From assembly GCA_951812615.1 (NCBI GenBank), contig CATOSU010000003.1:62001-126000 (forward strand): a stretch of 64,000 nt of DNA, read 5' to 3'. Shown piece after piece: positions 52,927 to 61,333 of the stretch. Numbering within the stretch: position 1 is the first letter of the stretch; every line of letters starts with the position of its first letter. The notes below the pieces were generated by a model that did no database searches, was not told where the DNA came from, and worked only from the letters and a program-made list of their open reading frames with translations. Made by a program: the position numbers and the translations under genes. Origin of the DNA: an uncultured Paracoccaceae bacterium (lineage in GTDB: Bacteria; Pseudomonadota; Alphaproteobacteria; Rhodobacterales; Rhodobacteraceae).

Positions 52927-55855
52927 GTTGACGCGCTCCTTCGGGGTCGATGTGATGGGCGGAAGTTACCGTCACCAGCGTGTCCTTGCCGCGCACCGGG
53001 TCATAGGCCCGCACGGTTTCGCCCATGCGCTCCTTGCCGCGTTTGAGAAAACCCATGCCGATGGAATGGCCCAGCTCGGGCGACCACGCGACGGAGGTCA
53101 TCCAGCCCTGATCATGGGCCATATCCGCCGGATCGCCCCGGGTCAGGAAATGTGCCCCGGCGTTGAGTTCGCTGGATTTGTCCACCGGGTGAAACCCGAC
53201 AAGGCGCAGATCATCGTCGCGGCTCATCTCCTCGCGCCGGGACAGTGTCGCCCCGATCGAATCCTTCTTGGACGAAACCATCATGCCGATTCCCAGCATC
53301 GCCGCCGTGGTCTGCCCGGTCAGCTCGTTGCCCGCGAAATGCCCCTTTTCGATGCGCATCACACCCAGCGCCTCGGTTCCGTAGGGCACGGCGTCAAACT
53401 CCCGGCCGACCTCCATCAGCGCCCGGATCATACTGTCGCCGAACCGGGCGGGCACGGCGATTTCATAGGCCAGTTCGCCGGAAAAAGAGATGCGGAACAG
53501 CCGGGCAGGTGTACCGCCGAACACGGTGCACTCAGAACAGGCCATGAACGGAAACGCCTCGTTCGACAGGTCCAGATCATCGACCACTTTTGACAGCAGC
53601 GCGCGGGAATTCGGTCCGGCAACGGCGAATTGCGCCCAGCCGTCGGTGGTCGAAATCAGGTGCACGTCAAGGTCGGGCCACAGGCATTGCCGTGCGAATT
53701 CCAGATTGCGGAAAACCACGACCGCGTTGGCGGTTGTCGTCGTCATCACGAAATGGGTTTCGGTCAGCCGCGCGGTGGTGCCGTCGTCGTAACAGATCCC
53801 GTCCTCGCGCAGCATGATGCCATAGCGCACCTTGCCCACCGGCAGCTTGGCAAATCCGTTGGCGTAAACGCGGTTGAGGAATTCGGCGGCGTCGCGGCCC
53901 TGAATGTCGATCTTGCCCAGCGTGGTCACGTCGCAGATGCCGACCGATTTGCGGGTCATCTGTACCTCGCGGTCAACGCTGTCGCGCCAGCCTTTTTCGC
54001 CCGGCCGCGCGAACCACTGCGCCCGCATCCACATGCCGGTTTCGACGAAAGTCGCGCCCTGCTCTTGTGCCCATTTGTGCGATGGCGTGAGGCGGACCGG
54101 GCGGAAATCCTTGCCGCGCGCCCGGCCGGCAAAGGCCCCGATGGGAACCGGCGTGTAGGGCGGGCGGAAGATCGTGGTGCCGGTGTCCGGGATCGGCTGG
54201 CCGGCGGCCTCGGCCAGAATGGCGAGGCCCAGAACATTGGCGGTCTTGCCCTGATCGGTGGCCATGCCCAGCGTCGTATAGCGCTTCAGCAGCTCGACCG
54301 ACCGGAACGCTTCGCGCTGGCTCTGGTAGATGTCCTTGGCAGTGACGTCGTTCTGCAGATCGACCCAGGCGCGGCCCTTGCCTTTGACGTGCCAGAACGG
54401 GGTGATGGACGCGGGTTCGTCGCTGGCCTTCGGCAACACGGCGCCGGTCGGCTCAAACCCCATCTCCTGCAGGAGTGTTACGGTTTTTTCCTGCGCCTCT
54501 TTCATTGCGGCATGCAGCGTCAGCGCGCCATTGGCGGCCCCGGCCACGGACATGCCCGGGGGCAGGTCCCGGCCCGGCACGAAGGCGGCGAGGTCGTCAC
54601 GCCATTCCGGGCGGCCGCGCTGGTGGCAGGTCAGGTGCAGGTTGGGTGACCAGCCGCCGGCCACGGCGAGGCAATCGGCATCGATGACCGCGCCGTTGGT
54701 CAGCGTGATCTGCCCGATCCCGCGCCGTCCGCGGGTTCTGCGCACGGCGGCATTGGTTTCGATGCGCAGGCCGGGGATGTCGGGCGTGCCTGCGCGCGTG
54801 TCAATCAGTGCAGACACATGGATGCCGGCCGCCTGCAGGTCCGTCGCGGTGCGCCAGCCGTCATCATTGTTCGTCAGAACCGCGACCCGCTGTCCCGGCG
54901 CAACGCCGAACCGGTTGACATAGGTTCGCACCGCCCCGGCCAGCATCACGCCGGGCCTGTCGTTGTTGCGAAAGGCGACGGAGCGTTCGGTCGCCCCGGC
55001 CGTCAGCAGGGCCCGGCGCGTGTAGAGCCGCCACAGCACCTGCCGCGGCTTGCCGCCGCTCCCGGCCAGATGGTCGGTCGCGCGTTCCAGCGCCCCGTAA
55101 ATGCCGTGGTCGAACGCACCATAAACCGTGGTCCGGGTCATCAGCCGCACGTTGTCCATCGCGGCCAGTTCCGCCACCGCCTGTGCGGCCCAGCCGGACC
55201 CGGCCATGCCGCCGACCTCATGGGTTTCGGCATTGAGCCGTCCGCCGGGCAGGAAATCTTCGTCCGCAAGGATCACGCGTGCGCCGGCGCGCCCGGCCTC
55301 GAGCGCGGCGGTCAGCCCGGCCGGCCCGGCACCGATCACCAGCAGGTCGCAATGCAGGTAGCCATGGTCGTAGTGGTCGGGATCCGGCTCCATGCTCAGC
55401 CGCCCCAGCCCGGCCGAGGCGCGGATGAAGGGTTCATAGACCGTTTCCCAGAACCGCTTCGGCCACATGAAGGTCTTGTAATAGAATCCCGCGCTCAGGA
55501 ACGGTGCCAGCCAGTCATTCAGCGCCAGCAGGTCGCCTTCGAGCGAGCCGCGATGGTTCTGCGAGGTGGCAACCAGCCCGTCGAAGAGCTCTGCTACGGT
55601 GGCGCGGGTGTTGGGTTCCTGTGCCGCGCCATTGCGCAGCTGGACCAGCGCGCTGGGTTCTTCCGGCCCGGCGGAGAAGACGCCGCGCGGGCGGTGATAC
55701 TTGAATGACCGGGCTACGAAACGTTCGCCGTTGGCCAGCAGGGCCGCGGCCAGCGTGTCCCCGGGATGGCCCTGCAGCGCCCTGCCGTTCCAGGTGAAAT
55801 TCAGCATTCGGCTGCGGTCGGTCAGGCCCGACGGGAGGCGGTTGGGTTGGGTCAT
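52919..55855 (-). CDS. soxA: Sarcosine oxidase alpha subunit
   Basis: A 978-residue subunit. Residues 15-110 form an Fer2_4-like domain (TWNGRALQGHPGDTLAAALLANG) without iron-sulfur cysteines, followed by an NAD-type Rossmann domain (LLVIGAGPAGLTAALEAGRAG) and, from about 580, an aminomethyltransferase-like domain (TLGKIDIQGRDAAEFLNRVY; later ARLFRISFSGELAYEIAVP) that accepts the methylene carbon on tetrahydrofolate. The enzyme oxidises sarcosine to glycine, formaldehyde or 5,10-methylene-THF, and hydrogen peroxide. Its start overlaps soxD (ATGA). Confidence 0.95.
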   Translation of the reverse strand: MTQPNRLPSGLTDRSRMLNFTWNGRALQGHPGDTLAAALLANGERFVARSFKYHRPRGVFSAGPEEPSALVQLRNGAAQEPNTRATVAELFDGLVATSQNHRGSLEGDLLALNDWLAPFLSAGFYYKTFMWPKRFWETVYEPFIRASAGLGRLSMEPDPDHYDHGYLHCDLLVIGAGPAGLTAALEAGRAGARVILADEDFLPGGRLNAETHEVGGMAGSGWAAQAVAELAAMDNVRLMTRTTVYGAFDHGIYGALERATDHLAGSGGKPRQVLWRLYTRRALLTAGATERSVAFRNNDRPGVMLAGAVRTYVNRFGVAPGQRVAVLTNNDDGWRTATDLQAAGIHVSALIDTRAGTPDIPGLRIETNAAVRRTRGRRGIGQITLTNGAVIDADCLAVAGGWSPNLHLTCHQRGRPEWRDDLAAFVPGRDLPPGMSVAGAANGALTLHAAMKEAQEKTVTLLQEMGFEPTGAVLPKASDEPASITPFWHVKGKGRAWVDLQNDVTAKDIYQSQREAFRSVELLKRYTTLGMATDQGKTANVLGLAILAEAAGQPIPDTGTTIFRPPYTPVPIGAFAGRARGKDFRPVRLTPSHKWAQEQGATFVETGMWMRAQWFARPGEKGWRDSVDREVQMTRKSVGICDVTTLGKIDIQGRDAAEFLNRVYANGFAKLPVGKVRYGIMLREDGICYDDGTTARLTETHFVMTTTTANAVVVFRNLEFARQCLWPDLDVHLISTTDGWAQFAVAGPNSRALLSKVVDDLDLSNEAFPFMACSECTVFGGTPARLFRISFSGELAYEIAVPARFGDSMIRALMEVGREFDAVPYGTEALGVMRIEKGHFAGNELTGQTTAAMLGIGMMVSSKKDSIGATLSRREEMSRDDDLRLVGFHPVDKSSELNAGAHFLTRGDPADMAHDQGWMTSVAWSPELGHSIGMGFLKRGKERMGETVRAYDPVRGKDTLVTVTSAHHIDPEGARQRG

Positions 55856-56139
55856 CGGGACCTCCCCTGGGTGCGGGCCACGTCGCGGGCCAGCTCGACG
55901 CGGGTGATGTCATGGGTGAGCGTGTTCCGGGTTATCACCAGCCACGACCGGTCGCCCTGTTCGTGGTACCACAGTTCGCGATGTTCGCCCGCGGGGTTGT
56001 CGCGCAGGTAGGTGTAGTCGTGAAACGCGTCGGCGGCGTTATCGGCCATGCCGTCGGGCCGGCCGATCAGGCCGGCGTCGCCGAGATAAACGAACTCCGC
56101 GGCATCGCGGGGGCCGAGCAGGGGATGGTTGATGATCAT
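55852..56139 (-). CDS. soxD: Sarcosine oxidase delta subunit, zinc-motif variant
   Basis: A 95-residue subunit identified by position between soxB and soxA and by the segments GPRDAAEFVYLGDAG, YTYLRDNPAGEHRELWYHE and DRSWLVITRNTLTHDI. Delta subunits with known structure begin with Cys-Pro-x-Cys and bind zinc; here the matching N-terminus reads NHPLLGPRD, with no cysteine in the whole protein. The zinc site therefore seems lost or altered. Start at the ATG at 56139; its stop overlaps soxA. It is preceded by a 323-bp gap with hairpins. Confidence 0.9.
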   Translation of the reverse strand: MIINHPLLGPRDAAEFVYLGDAGLIGRPDGMADNAADAFHDYTYLRDNPAGEHRELWYHEQGDRSWLVITRNTLTHDITRVELARDVARTQGRSR

Positions 56140-56165
56140 GGCGTGACCTCTCTTCCGGTCGGGAC

Positions 56166-56355
56166 CCGGAATTTTTGAAAAATTCCGGACCGTTTTCTTT
56201 GTAAGAAAACGGGGTCCCCGATCGCGGATTGCGGAACGGTGAGGGGGGCAGGGATTTTTGAAAATCCCCGGCAAAATTCTTGGAAGAATTTTGGCCCGGC
56301 CGGAAAACCGGCCCTGGCCTGTTCCGGATCGGGGGGGTGACACATGTGCACCCCC
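56166..56355. repeat. Array of six hairpins between soxB and soxD
   Basis: In 190 bases: CCGGAATTTTT/AAAAATTCCGG (56166-56188); CCGTTTTCTT/AAGAAAACGG (56190-56212); GGGATTTT/AAAATCCC (56251-56268); CAAAATTCTT/AAGAATTTTG (56272-56293); GGCCGG/CCGGCC (56298-56313); GGGGGTG/CACCCCC (56333-56355). All stems are perfect. Stem 4 and stem 1 share the GAATTTT core. No gene fits in the 323-bp gap. Confidence 0.8.
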
Positions 56356-56462
56356 TGTGCACGCCCCGTACACCGGCTGTTTGCCGGGCCGGCGATTTTG
56401 GCGCCGCCCGAATTGAGTATTTGGACAAAGATGAAGGGAAGATGTGCCGGCATTTCGGGGCC

Positions 56463-57713
56463 TCAGTGCAGGTTGGGCTGGGCGCCGACGCCCTTTTCGT
56501 CGATCATCGCGCCCCGGCGGAACCTGTCGAGGCGGAAGAACCGGGCGGTTTCGTGCGGTTGTCCCGTTGCCAGCAGATGGGCATAGCACAGGCCAGAGGC
56601 CGGGGTGGCCTTGAACCCGCCATAGCACCAGCCGGCATTGAGGTAGAGCCCGTCCGTGTCGGTGGCGTCGATGATCGGCGAGCCGTCCATGGACATGTCC
56701 ATCACCCCGCCCCACATGCGCAGCAGCCGGGCGCGGCCGATCATCGGCATGATCGCCATGCCGCCTTCGCAGACATCTTCGACCACGGGCAGGTTGCCGC
56801 GCTGGGCATAGGTGTTGTAGCCGTCGATGTCGCCGCCGAAGACCAGCCCGCCCTTGTCCGATTGCGAGACATAGAAATGCCCGGCGCCAAAGGTGATGAC
56901 GCCGGGGATCACCGGTTTCAGCCCCTCGGAAACGAAGGCCTGGAGCACGTGGCTTTCGATCGGCAGGCGCAGGCCGGCCAGCGCGGCGACGCGGCCGGAG
57001 GAGCCGGCGGCGCACATGGCGACCTTGGCCGCGCGGATCGGGCCTTTTGACGTCTGAACGCCCCGGACAACACCGTTTTCGATGTCGATCCCGGTGACCT
57101 CGCAGTTCTGCAGGATATCGACGCCGCGGCTGTCGGCGCCGCGGGCATAGCCCCAGGCCACCGCGTCGTGGCGCACGGTGCCGCCACGCGGCTGCCAGAG
57201 CGCGCCCTGGATCGGGAAGCGGGCATTGTCGAAATCAAGAAACGGGCACATGCGCCGGATGCCGTCCCGGTCCAGCAGTTCCGCGTCTGCCCCGGAGAGC
57301 CGCATCGCGTTGGCCCGGCGCGCGAAGGCATCGCGCTGCGGGTCGGAATGGATCAGGTTCAGGATGCCGCGCTGGGACACCATGGCGTTGTAGTTGAAAT
57401 CCTGTTCCAGCCCTTCCCACAGTTTCAGCGACAGCTCGTAAAACGGCTGGTTGCCCTGCAACAGGTAGTTCGAGCGGATGATCGTGGTGTTGCGCCCGAT
57501 ATTGCCGGATCCGAGCCAGCCCTTTTCAACCACCGCCACGTTGGTGACGCCGAATTCCTTGGCCAGGTAATAGGCGGTGGCCAGGCCGTGACCGCCGCCG
57601 CCGATGATGACGATGTCGTACTCGGGTTTCGGGTCGGGTTCCCGCCAGGCCGGGGTCCAGCCCTTGTTGCCGGTCAGGCCCTGGGTCAGGACTTTTAGCG
57701 CCGAGTATCGCAT
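56463..57713 (-). CDS. soxB: Sarcosine oxidase beta subunit
   Basis: A 416-residue flavin subunit with the FAD motif YDIVIIGGGGHGLATAYYLAKEF near residue 32, then EKGWLGSGNIGRNTTIIRSNY, and the segment PRGGTVRHDAVAWGYARG. The histidine in GGTVRHD (residue 182) is the likely covalent FMN attachment site of heterotetrameric enzymes. The ATG at 57713 gives the normal length. It is the first gene of soxB-soxD-soxA-soxG and diverges from an AraC-type regulator. Confidence 0.95.
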   Translation of the reverse strand: MRYSALKVLTQGLTGNKGWTPAWREPDPKPEYDIVIIGGGGHGLATAYYLAKEFGVTNVAVVEKGWLGSGNIGRNTTIIRSNYLLQGNQPFYELSLKLWEGLEQDFNYNAMVSQRGILNLIHSDPQRDAFARRANAMRLSGADAELLDRDGIRRMCPFLDFDNARFPIQGALWQPRGGTVRHDAVAWGYARGADSRGVDILQNCEVTGIDIENGVVRGVQTSKGPIRAAKVAMCAAGSSGRVAALAGLRLPIESHVLQAFVSEGLKPVIPGVITFGAGHFYVSQSDKGGLVFGGDIDGYNTYAQRGNLPVVEDVCEGGMAIMPMIGRARLLRMWGGVMDMSMDGSPIIDATDTDGLYLNAGWCYGGFKATPASGLCYAHLLATGQPHETARFFRLDRFRRGAMIDEKGVGAQPNLH

Positions 57714-57778
57714 TCTGGCCGCTCCGCAGGTTGGTTCGGTTCTTTCTTTCAGAAGGCTTTCCGGTTTACTTGTCGTAC

Positions 57779-58783
57779 ATGGACGGAAAATTACTGAAAT
57801 CAGACAAAAAGGATCCATTCCGGGTCGGCCTTTTGCCGGTGCCGGGGTTTGCGCTCTTGTCCTATGCCTGCACGGTGGAGCCGTTGCGCGCGGCCAACCT
57901 GCTGAGCCAGCGGGATTTGTTCGAGGTGGTGCATTTCGCCGAAAGCGAGGTGGCGCGCAGTTCGGGGGCGGCGCGGGTGGAGGCGCGGCTGCGGACCGGG
58001 CAGGTGCCGGACGTCGATCTGCTGGTGGTGGTGGCCGGCGGCCGGCCGGAGACCCATGAAGATCCTGACCTGTTCCGCTGGCTCCGGCAGGCGGCGGCGC
58101 GGGGTATTCCGCTGGCGGGTGTCTCCGGCGGGCCGGTGTTGCTGGCGCGGGCCGGGGTGATGGAGGGCTACCGGATGACCGTGCATTGGGAACATGCACC
58201 GGCGATGGCGGAAATCGTGCCCGGCCAGCTGATCGAACGGTCGCTTTATGTCATCGACCGGGACCGTTTGACCTGTGGCGGCGGAACCGCGCCGCTGGAC
58301 CTGATGCATGAGCTGATCGCGATGCAGCATGGCGCCGGGTTTGCGCGTCAGGTCAGCGACTGGTTTCTGCACACCGACATCCGCCCGTCCGGCGGGCCGC
58401 AGCGGGCCGGCCTGTCCGAGCGGATCGGGTCGACCTCGCCACGGGTGCTGGAGGCCGTGAACGCAATTCACAATCACATAGCCGATCCGCTGACGCTGGC
58501 CCAGTTGTCGATGATCGCCGGCATCACCCCGCGGCAGCTGAACCGGCTGTTCCGGGATGATCTGGGGCAGAGCACGATGCAGTATTACCGGTCGATGCGG
58601 TTGGATATCGCGCAGCAGCTGGTGCGCGGGTCGGGCTTGAGCATGACGGAAATTGCGCTGGCGACCGGGTTTGCCGGATCGGCGCATTTTTCGTCTGCGT
58701 ACCGCGCGGCATACGGGACCGCGCCTTCGGCAGCGCGGTCCGGCGAAACGGACGGCGCCGCGCGTCTGCATGGGAAAGCTTGA
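57779..58783 (+). CDS. GlxA-family AraC-type regulator, GbdR/SouR-like
   Basis: A 334-residue regulator with an N-terminal DJ-1/PfpI-like domain (RVGLLPVPGFALLSYACTVEPLRAAN; GVSGGPVLLARAGVM) and a C-terminal AraC double HTH (LTLAQLSMIAGITPRQLNRLF; MTEIALATGFAGSAHFSSAYRAAYG). The ATG at 57779 is chosen; a GTG at 57731 is an alternative. In Pseudomonas, GbdR and SouR have this architecture and respond to betaine, dimethylglycine or sarcosine. Divergence from soxB across 65 bp makes it the probable sarcosine-sensing activator here. Confidence 0.88.
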   Translation: MDGKLLKSDKKDPFRVGLLPVPGFALLSYACTVEPLRAANLLSQRDLFEVVHFAESEVARSSGAARVEARLRTGQVPDVDLLVVVAGGRPETHEDPDLFRWLRQAAARGIPLAGVSGGPVLLARAGVMEGYRMTVHWEHAPAMAEIVPGQLIERSLYVIDRDRLTCGGGTAPLDLMHELIAMQHGAGFARQVSDWFLHTDIRPSGGPQRAGLSERIGSTSPRVLEAVNAIHNHIADPLTLAQLSMIAGITPRQLNRLFRDDLGQSTMQYYRSMRLDIAQQLVRGSGLSMTEIALATGFAGSAHFSSAYRAAYGTAPSAARSGETDGAARLHGKA

Positions 58784-58833
58784 CGCACGGGCCGAAACAA
58801 TCGCTAGATGTCGCATGTATTGATCCTGCTGCG

Positions 58834-58854
58834 CCGTCAAATTGTGACGGTTTT
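58834..58854 (+). terminator. Intrinsic terminator after the AraC-type regulator
   Basis: CCGTCA (58834-58839), 5-base loop, TGACGG (58845-58850), then TTTTG. Short stem, 50 bases after the stop. It would separate the regulator from the exported-protein operon. Confidence 0.6.
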
Positions 58855-58955
58855 GACCAATTTTTCGAAAAATCTTGCCACATACAATCGTGCCGGGAAG
58901 AACATAGTTAATCAGGATCAATTGCTTCGACTGTTCATTCCAAGGGGCTGTCACC

Positions 58956-61301
58956 TTGAAGTCGTTTTTGAAAAACAGATTAACCCGCTCAGGGAGCAAT
59001 TTGATTGTTGCCCTGCCTTTGATCGTGATCCTTTCTCCTGCATCGCTGGCTGCGCAGAGTTCCGAACTCGACGCGCCGCTTGAGGAGGTGACATTCACCG
59101 AAGCCGACACCATCCGGGGCGTGGTTTCGCAATACCTGCGGGATCCGGACCTGTGGCCGACCGTGCTGCGGCTGAACGGCATCGACAGTCCCGCGGAGCT
59201 GGTGCCCGGAACGCGGCTCAAGCTGCCGGTGAAGCAGGTGGAGGCCGCGGACGCGGCGCTGAGCGTATCACTGGAGGCGATCCAGGCCGCGAATGCCGAG
59301 GGGGCGCAGATCTTTGCGCCGGGTGAAATCGGGTCGGCGATCGAAAACCGCGACGCCGCCGTGGCGAAGCGTGGCGAAGGCGAGTGGCGGCAGGTGGTGA
59401 GTTTCTCGGGGCTTGCCGAGACCTTTGCGCGGGAAGCGCTGGAAATCTCGGTGAAACAGCGTGACCGGTCGGCCGAGGCGGTCGTGTCCGACGTGCAGGG
59501 CAATGTCGAAGGCCGGGCGCCGGCGGAACCGAAATGGTCGGACCGCGATCTGGATGACATTCTGGTGGAGTTCGAGCGGGTGCGGACGCTGTCCGACAGC
59601 ACGACTCAGATCACGTTCCGCGATCTCAGCCGCCTGCGGCTGAATGCCAATTCCAACGCGACCATTCAACGGATGCGGTCCGATCCGCTGACCGGGGGCG
59701 AGGTGACCAAGGTGTCGCTGGCCAATGGTGATTTCTATGCGCTGCTGAACCAGTTGTCGGACAAATCGACCTTCGAGATTGATGTTCCGGGGATCGAAAC
59801 CACGACGAATTCGGCGGATTTCTGGATCAAGAACGACACCAGCGGCGCGCGTTTCGTGAACTATGACGCCTCGGATCTGGAGATCAAACGTGGCGGTGAG
59901 GCCATCACCGTTGGGGAAAACGAAGGCGTGGTCATTACCGGGACCGAAACCGCGCGCGCCGAGGTGCTGAATGCGCCGCTGCCGTCTGCGCCGGATGTGG
60001 GCGAGGTGATTTATACGCCGGAAACCACGCTGTTGTGGGAGCCGTTTGACGGTGCGGTTGCCTATTGGGTGGAAATTGCGCTGGACCCGGGGTTCAACCA
60101 GATGGCGGTGTCCGAGTGGGGTGTTCGCGACACGCAGATGGCGCGGGCGCTGTCGCCGTCGCGCTACCATTGGCGCGTTGCCGCGCTGGATCAGCTGGGA
60201 TTGCCGGGCGAGTGGAGCACGCATCGGGAATTCACGGTCCGGCAGGATGCGACGCCGCCGTTCCTGACGCTGCTTTCGCCAGCATCTGACACGATCTTTA
60301 CCCGCCCGGATATCGAGATACTGGGCGCGACCGAGCCGGATGCGCGGCTGGTGCTGAATGGCACGCCGCTGATCACCGGGGCGGATGGCAGTTTCCTTGC
60401 CGCCGTACAGCTGGTGCCGGGGCCGAACACGCTGACGGTTGAGGCGGTTGACCCGGCGGGCAATGTCAGCACCCGCAGCCAGACCGTGGTGTTCCGCCCG
60501 GCGGCCGAGGTGGACATCAGCCTGTCCGACCGCATTCCGCGGGTCGGTGACGCGCTGGCGACGCGGCTGGAGACATTGTCGGTGTCCGCGACCACAACCG
60601 CAGAGCCGGGCGCCAGCGTCGTGGTGCGCGATCTGAGCGAAGCCGTCGTGGTGCAGCTGGTCGTCGGTGCGGGCGGTGATATTGGATTTACCGTTCCGGT
60701 GGACGAGGCCGAACGGGGTTACATGATCGAGGTTCTGTCGCCGGTTGGCGCGGTCGAGGGACGCAAGCTGTTCCGGGCCGTGCGGGACCGGACGCCGCCG
60801 CGGATTTCGCTGGATGTTCCGCCGCCCAAGGCGACGGCCGAGCCTTTCGTGGAACTGGCCGGGGTGGCCGATGACGCGGTGTCGCTGGAGCTGTATGGAA
60901 CGCTGGTGCCGGTGGCCGAGGGACGGTTCAGCCTGACGCTGGAACTGAAGCCGGGCGAAAACGGGTTCGACCTGTTGGCGACGGATGCAGTGGGCAATGT
61001 CAGCGTGACCCGGCTGCAGACTTTGCTGGATATCGAACCGCCGGAAATCCTGTCTGTTGATCTCAGCCGGGACGGCGGCGAGGACAGCACGATCCAGATC
61101 GTTGTCGAGGCGAGCGATGCCAGCGGGCTGGTGCAGGCTGCGCCGTTCCTGATCGCTGTCGACGGTGTGGAATACGATGGCTTCCTGCGCTGCGATTCCC
61201 TCAGCGGCCTGTGCCGCGGGACGGTGCCGCCGGCACCGGGCGAGCTGGAGCTGATTGAACTGATTATCGAGGACTACGCCGGGAACGCGGCGTTTTACTG
61301 A
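58956..61301 (+). CDS. Large exported protein with LysM-like, FecR-like and Ig-like domains
   Basis: A 781-residue protein opening with TTG at 58956, the only start that keeps the signal peptide (VALPLIVILSPASLAAQ). Residues 45-95 look like a LysM module (DTIRGVVSQYLRDPDLWPTV; LVPGTRLKLPV). Residues 200-330 match a FecR domain (FRDLSRLRLNANSNATIQRMR; FEIDVPGIETTTNSADFWI). Residues 345-430 resemble a fibronectin/Ig fold (LLWEPFDGAVAYWVEIALDPG), and three further Ig-like units follow (for instance PPFLTLLSPASDTIFTRPDIEI). It probably binds the cell wall and is periplasmic or outer-membrane associated. The next gene starts 32 bp on. Confidence 0.82.
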   Translation: MKSFLKNRLTRSGSNLIVALPLIVILSPASLAAQSSELDAPLEEVTFTEADTIRGVVSQYLRDPDLWPTVLRLNGIDSPAELVPGTRLKLPVKQVEAADAALSVSLEAIQAANAEGAQIFAPGEIGSAIENRDAAVAKRGEGEWRQVVSFSGLAETFAREALEISVKQRDRSAEAVVSDVQGNVEGRAPAEPKWSDRDLDDILVEFERVRTLSDSTTQITFRDLSRLRLNANSNATIQRMRSDPLTGGEVTKVSLANGDFYALLNQLSDKSTFEIDVPGIETTTNSADFWIKNDTSGARFVNYDASDLEIKRGGEAITVGENEGVVITGTETARAEVLNAPLPSAPDVGEVIYTPETTLLWEPFDGAVAYWVEIALDPGFNQMAVSEWGVRDTQMARALSPSRYHWRVAALDQLGLPGEWSTHREFTVRQDATPPFLTLLSPASDTIFTRPDIEILGATEPDARLVLNGTPLITGADGSFLAAVQLVPGPNTLTVEAVDPAGNVSTRSQTVVFRPAAEVDISLSDRIPRVGDALATRLETLSVSATTTAEPGASVVVRDLSEAVVVQLVVGAGGDIGFTVPVDEAERGYMIEVLSPVGAVEGRKLFRAVRDRTPPRISLDVPPPKATAEPFVELAGVADDAVSLELYGTLVPVAEGRFSLTLELKPGENGFDLLATDAVGNVSVTRLQTLLDIEPPEILSVDLSRDGGEDSTIQIVVEASDASGLVQAAPFLIAVDGVEYDGFLRCDSLSGLCRGTVPPAPGELELIELIIEDYAGNAAFY

Positions 61302-61333
61302 GCGGCTGGTGGGGCGCCGGCGACGGAGGAAGA

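Noticed and set aside
57800-59602. A 600-codon open frame opposite the AraC-type regulator and the FecR-type gene
   Set aside because: Covers two recognised plus-strand genes and has no family features.
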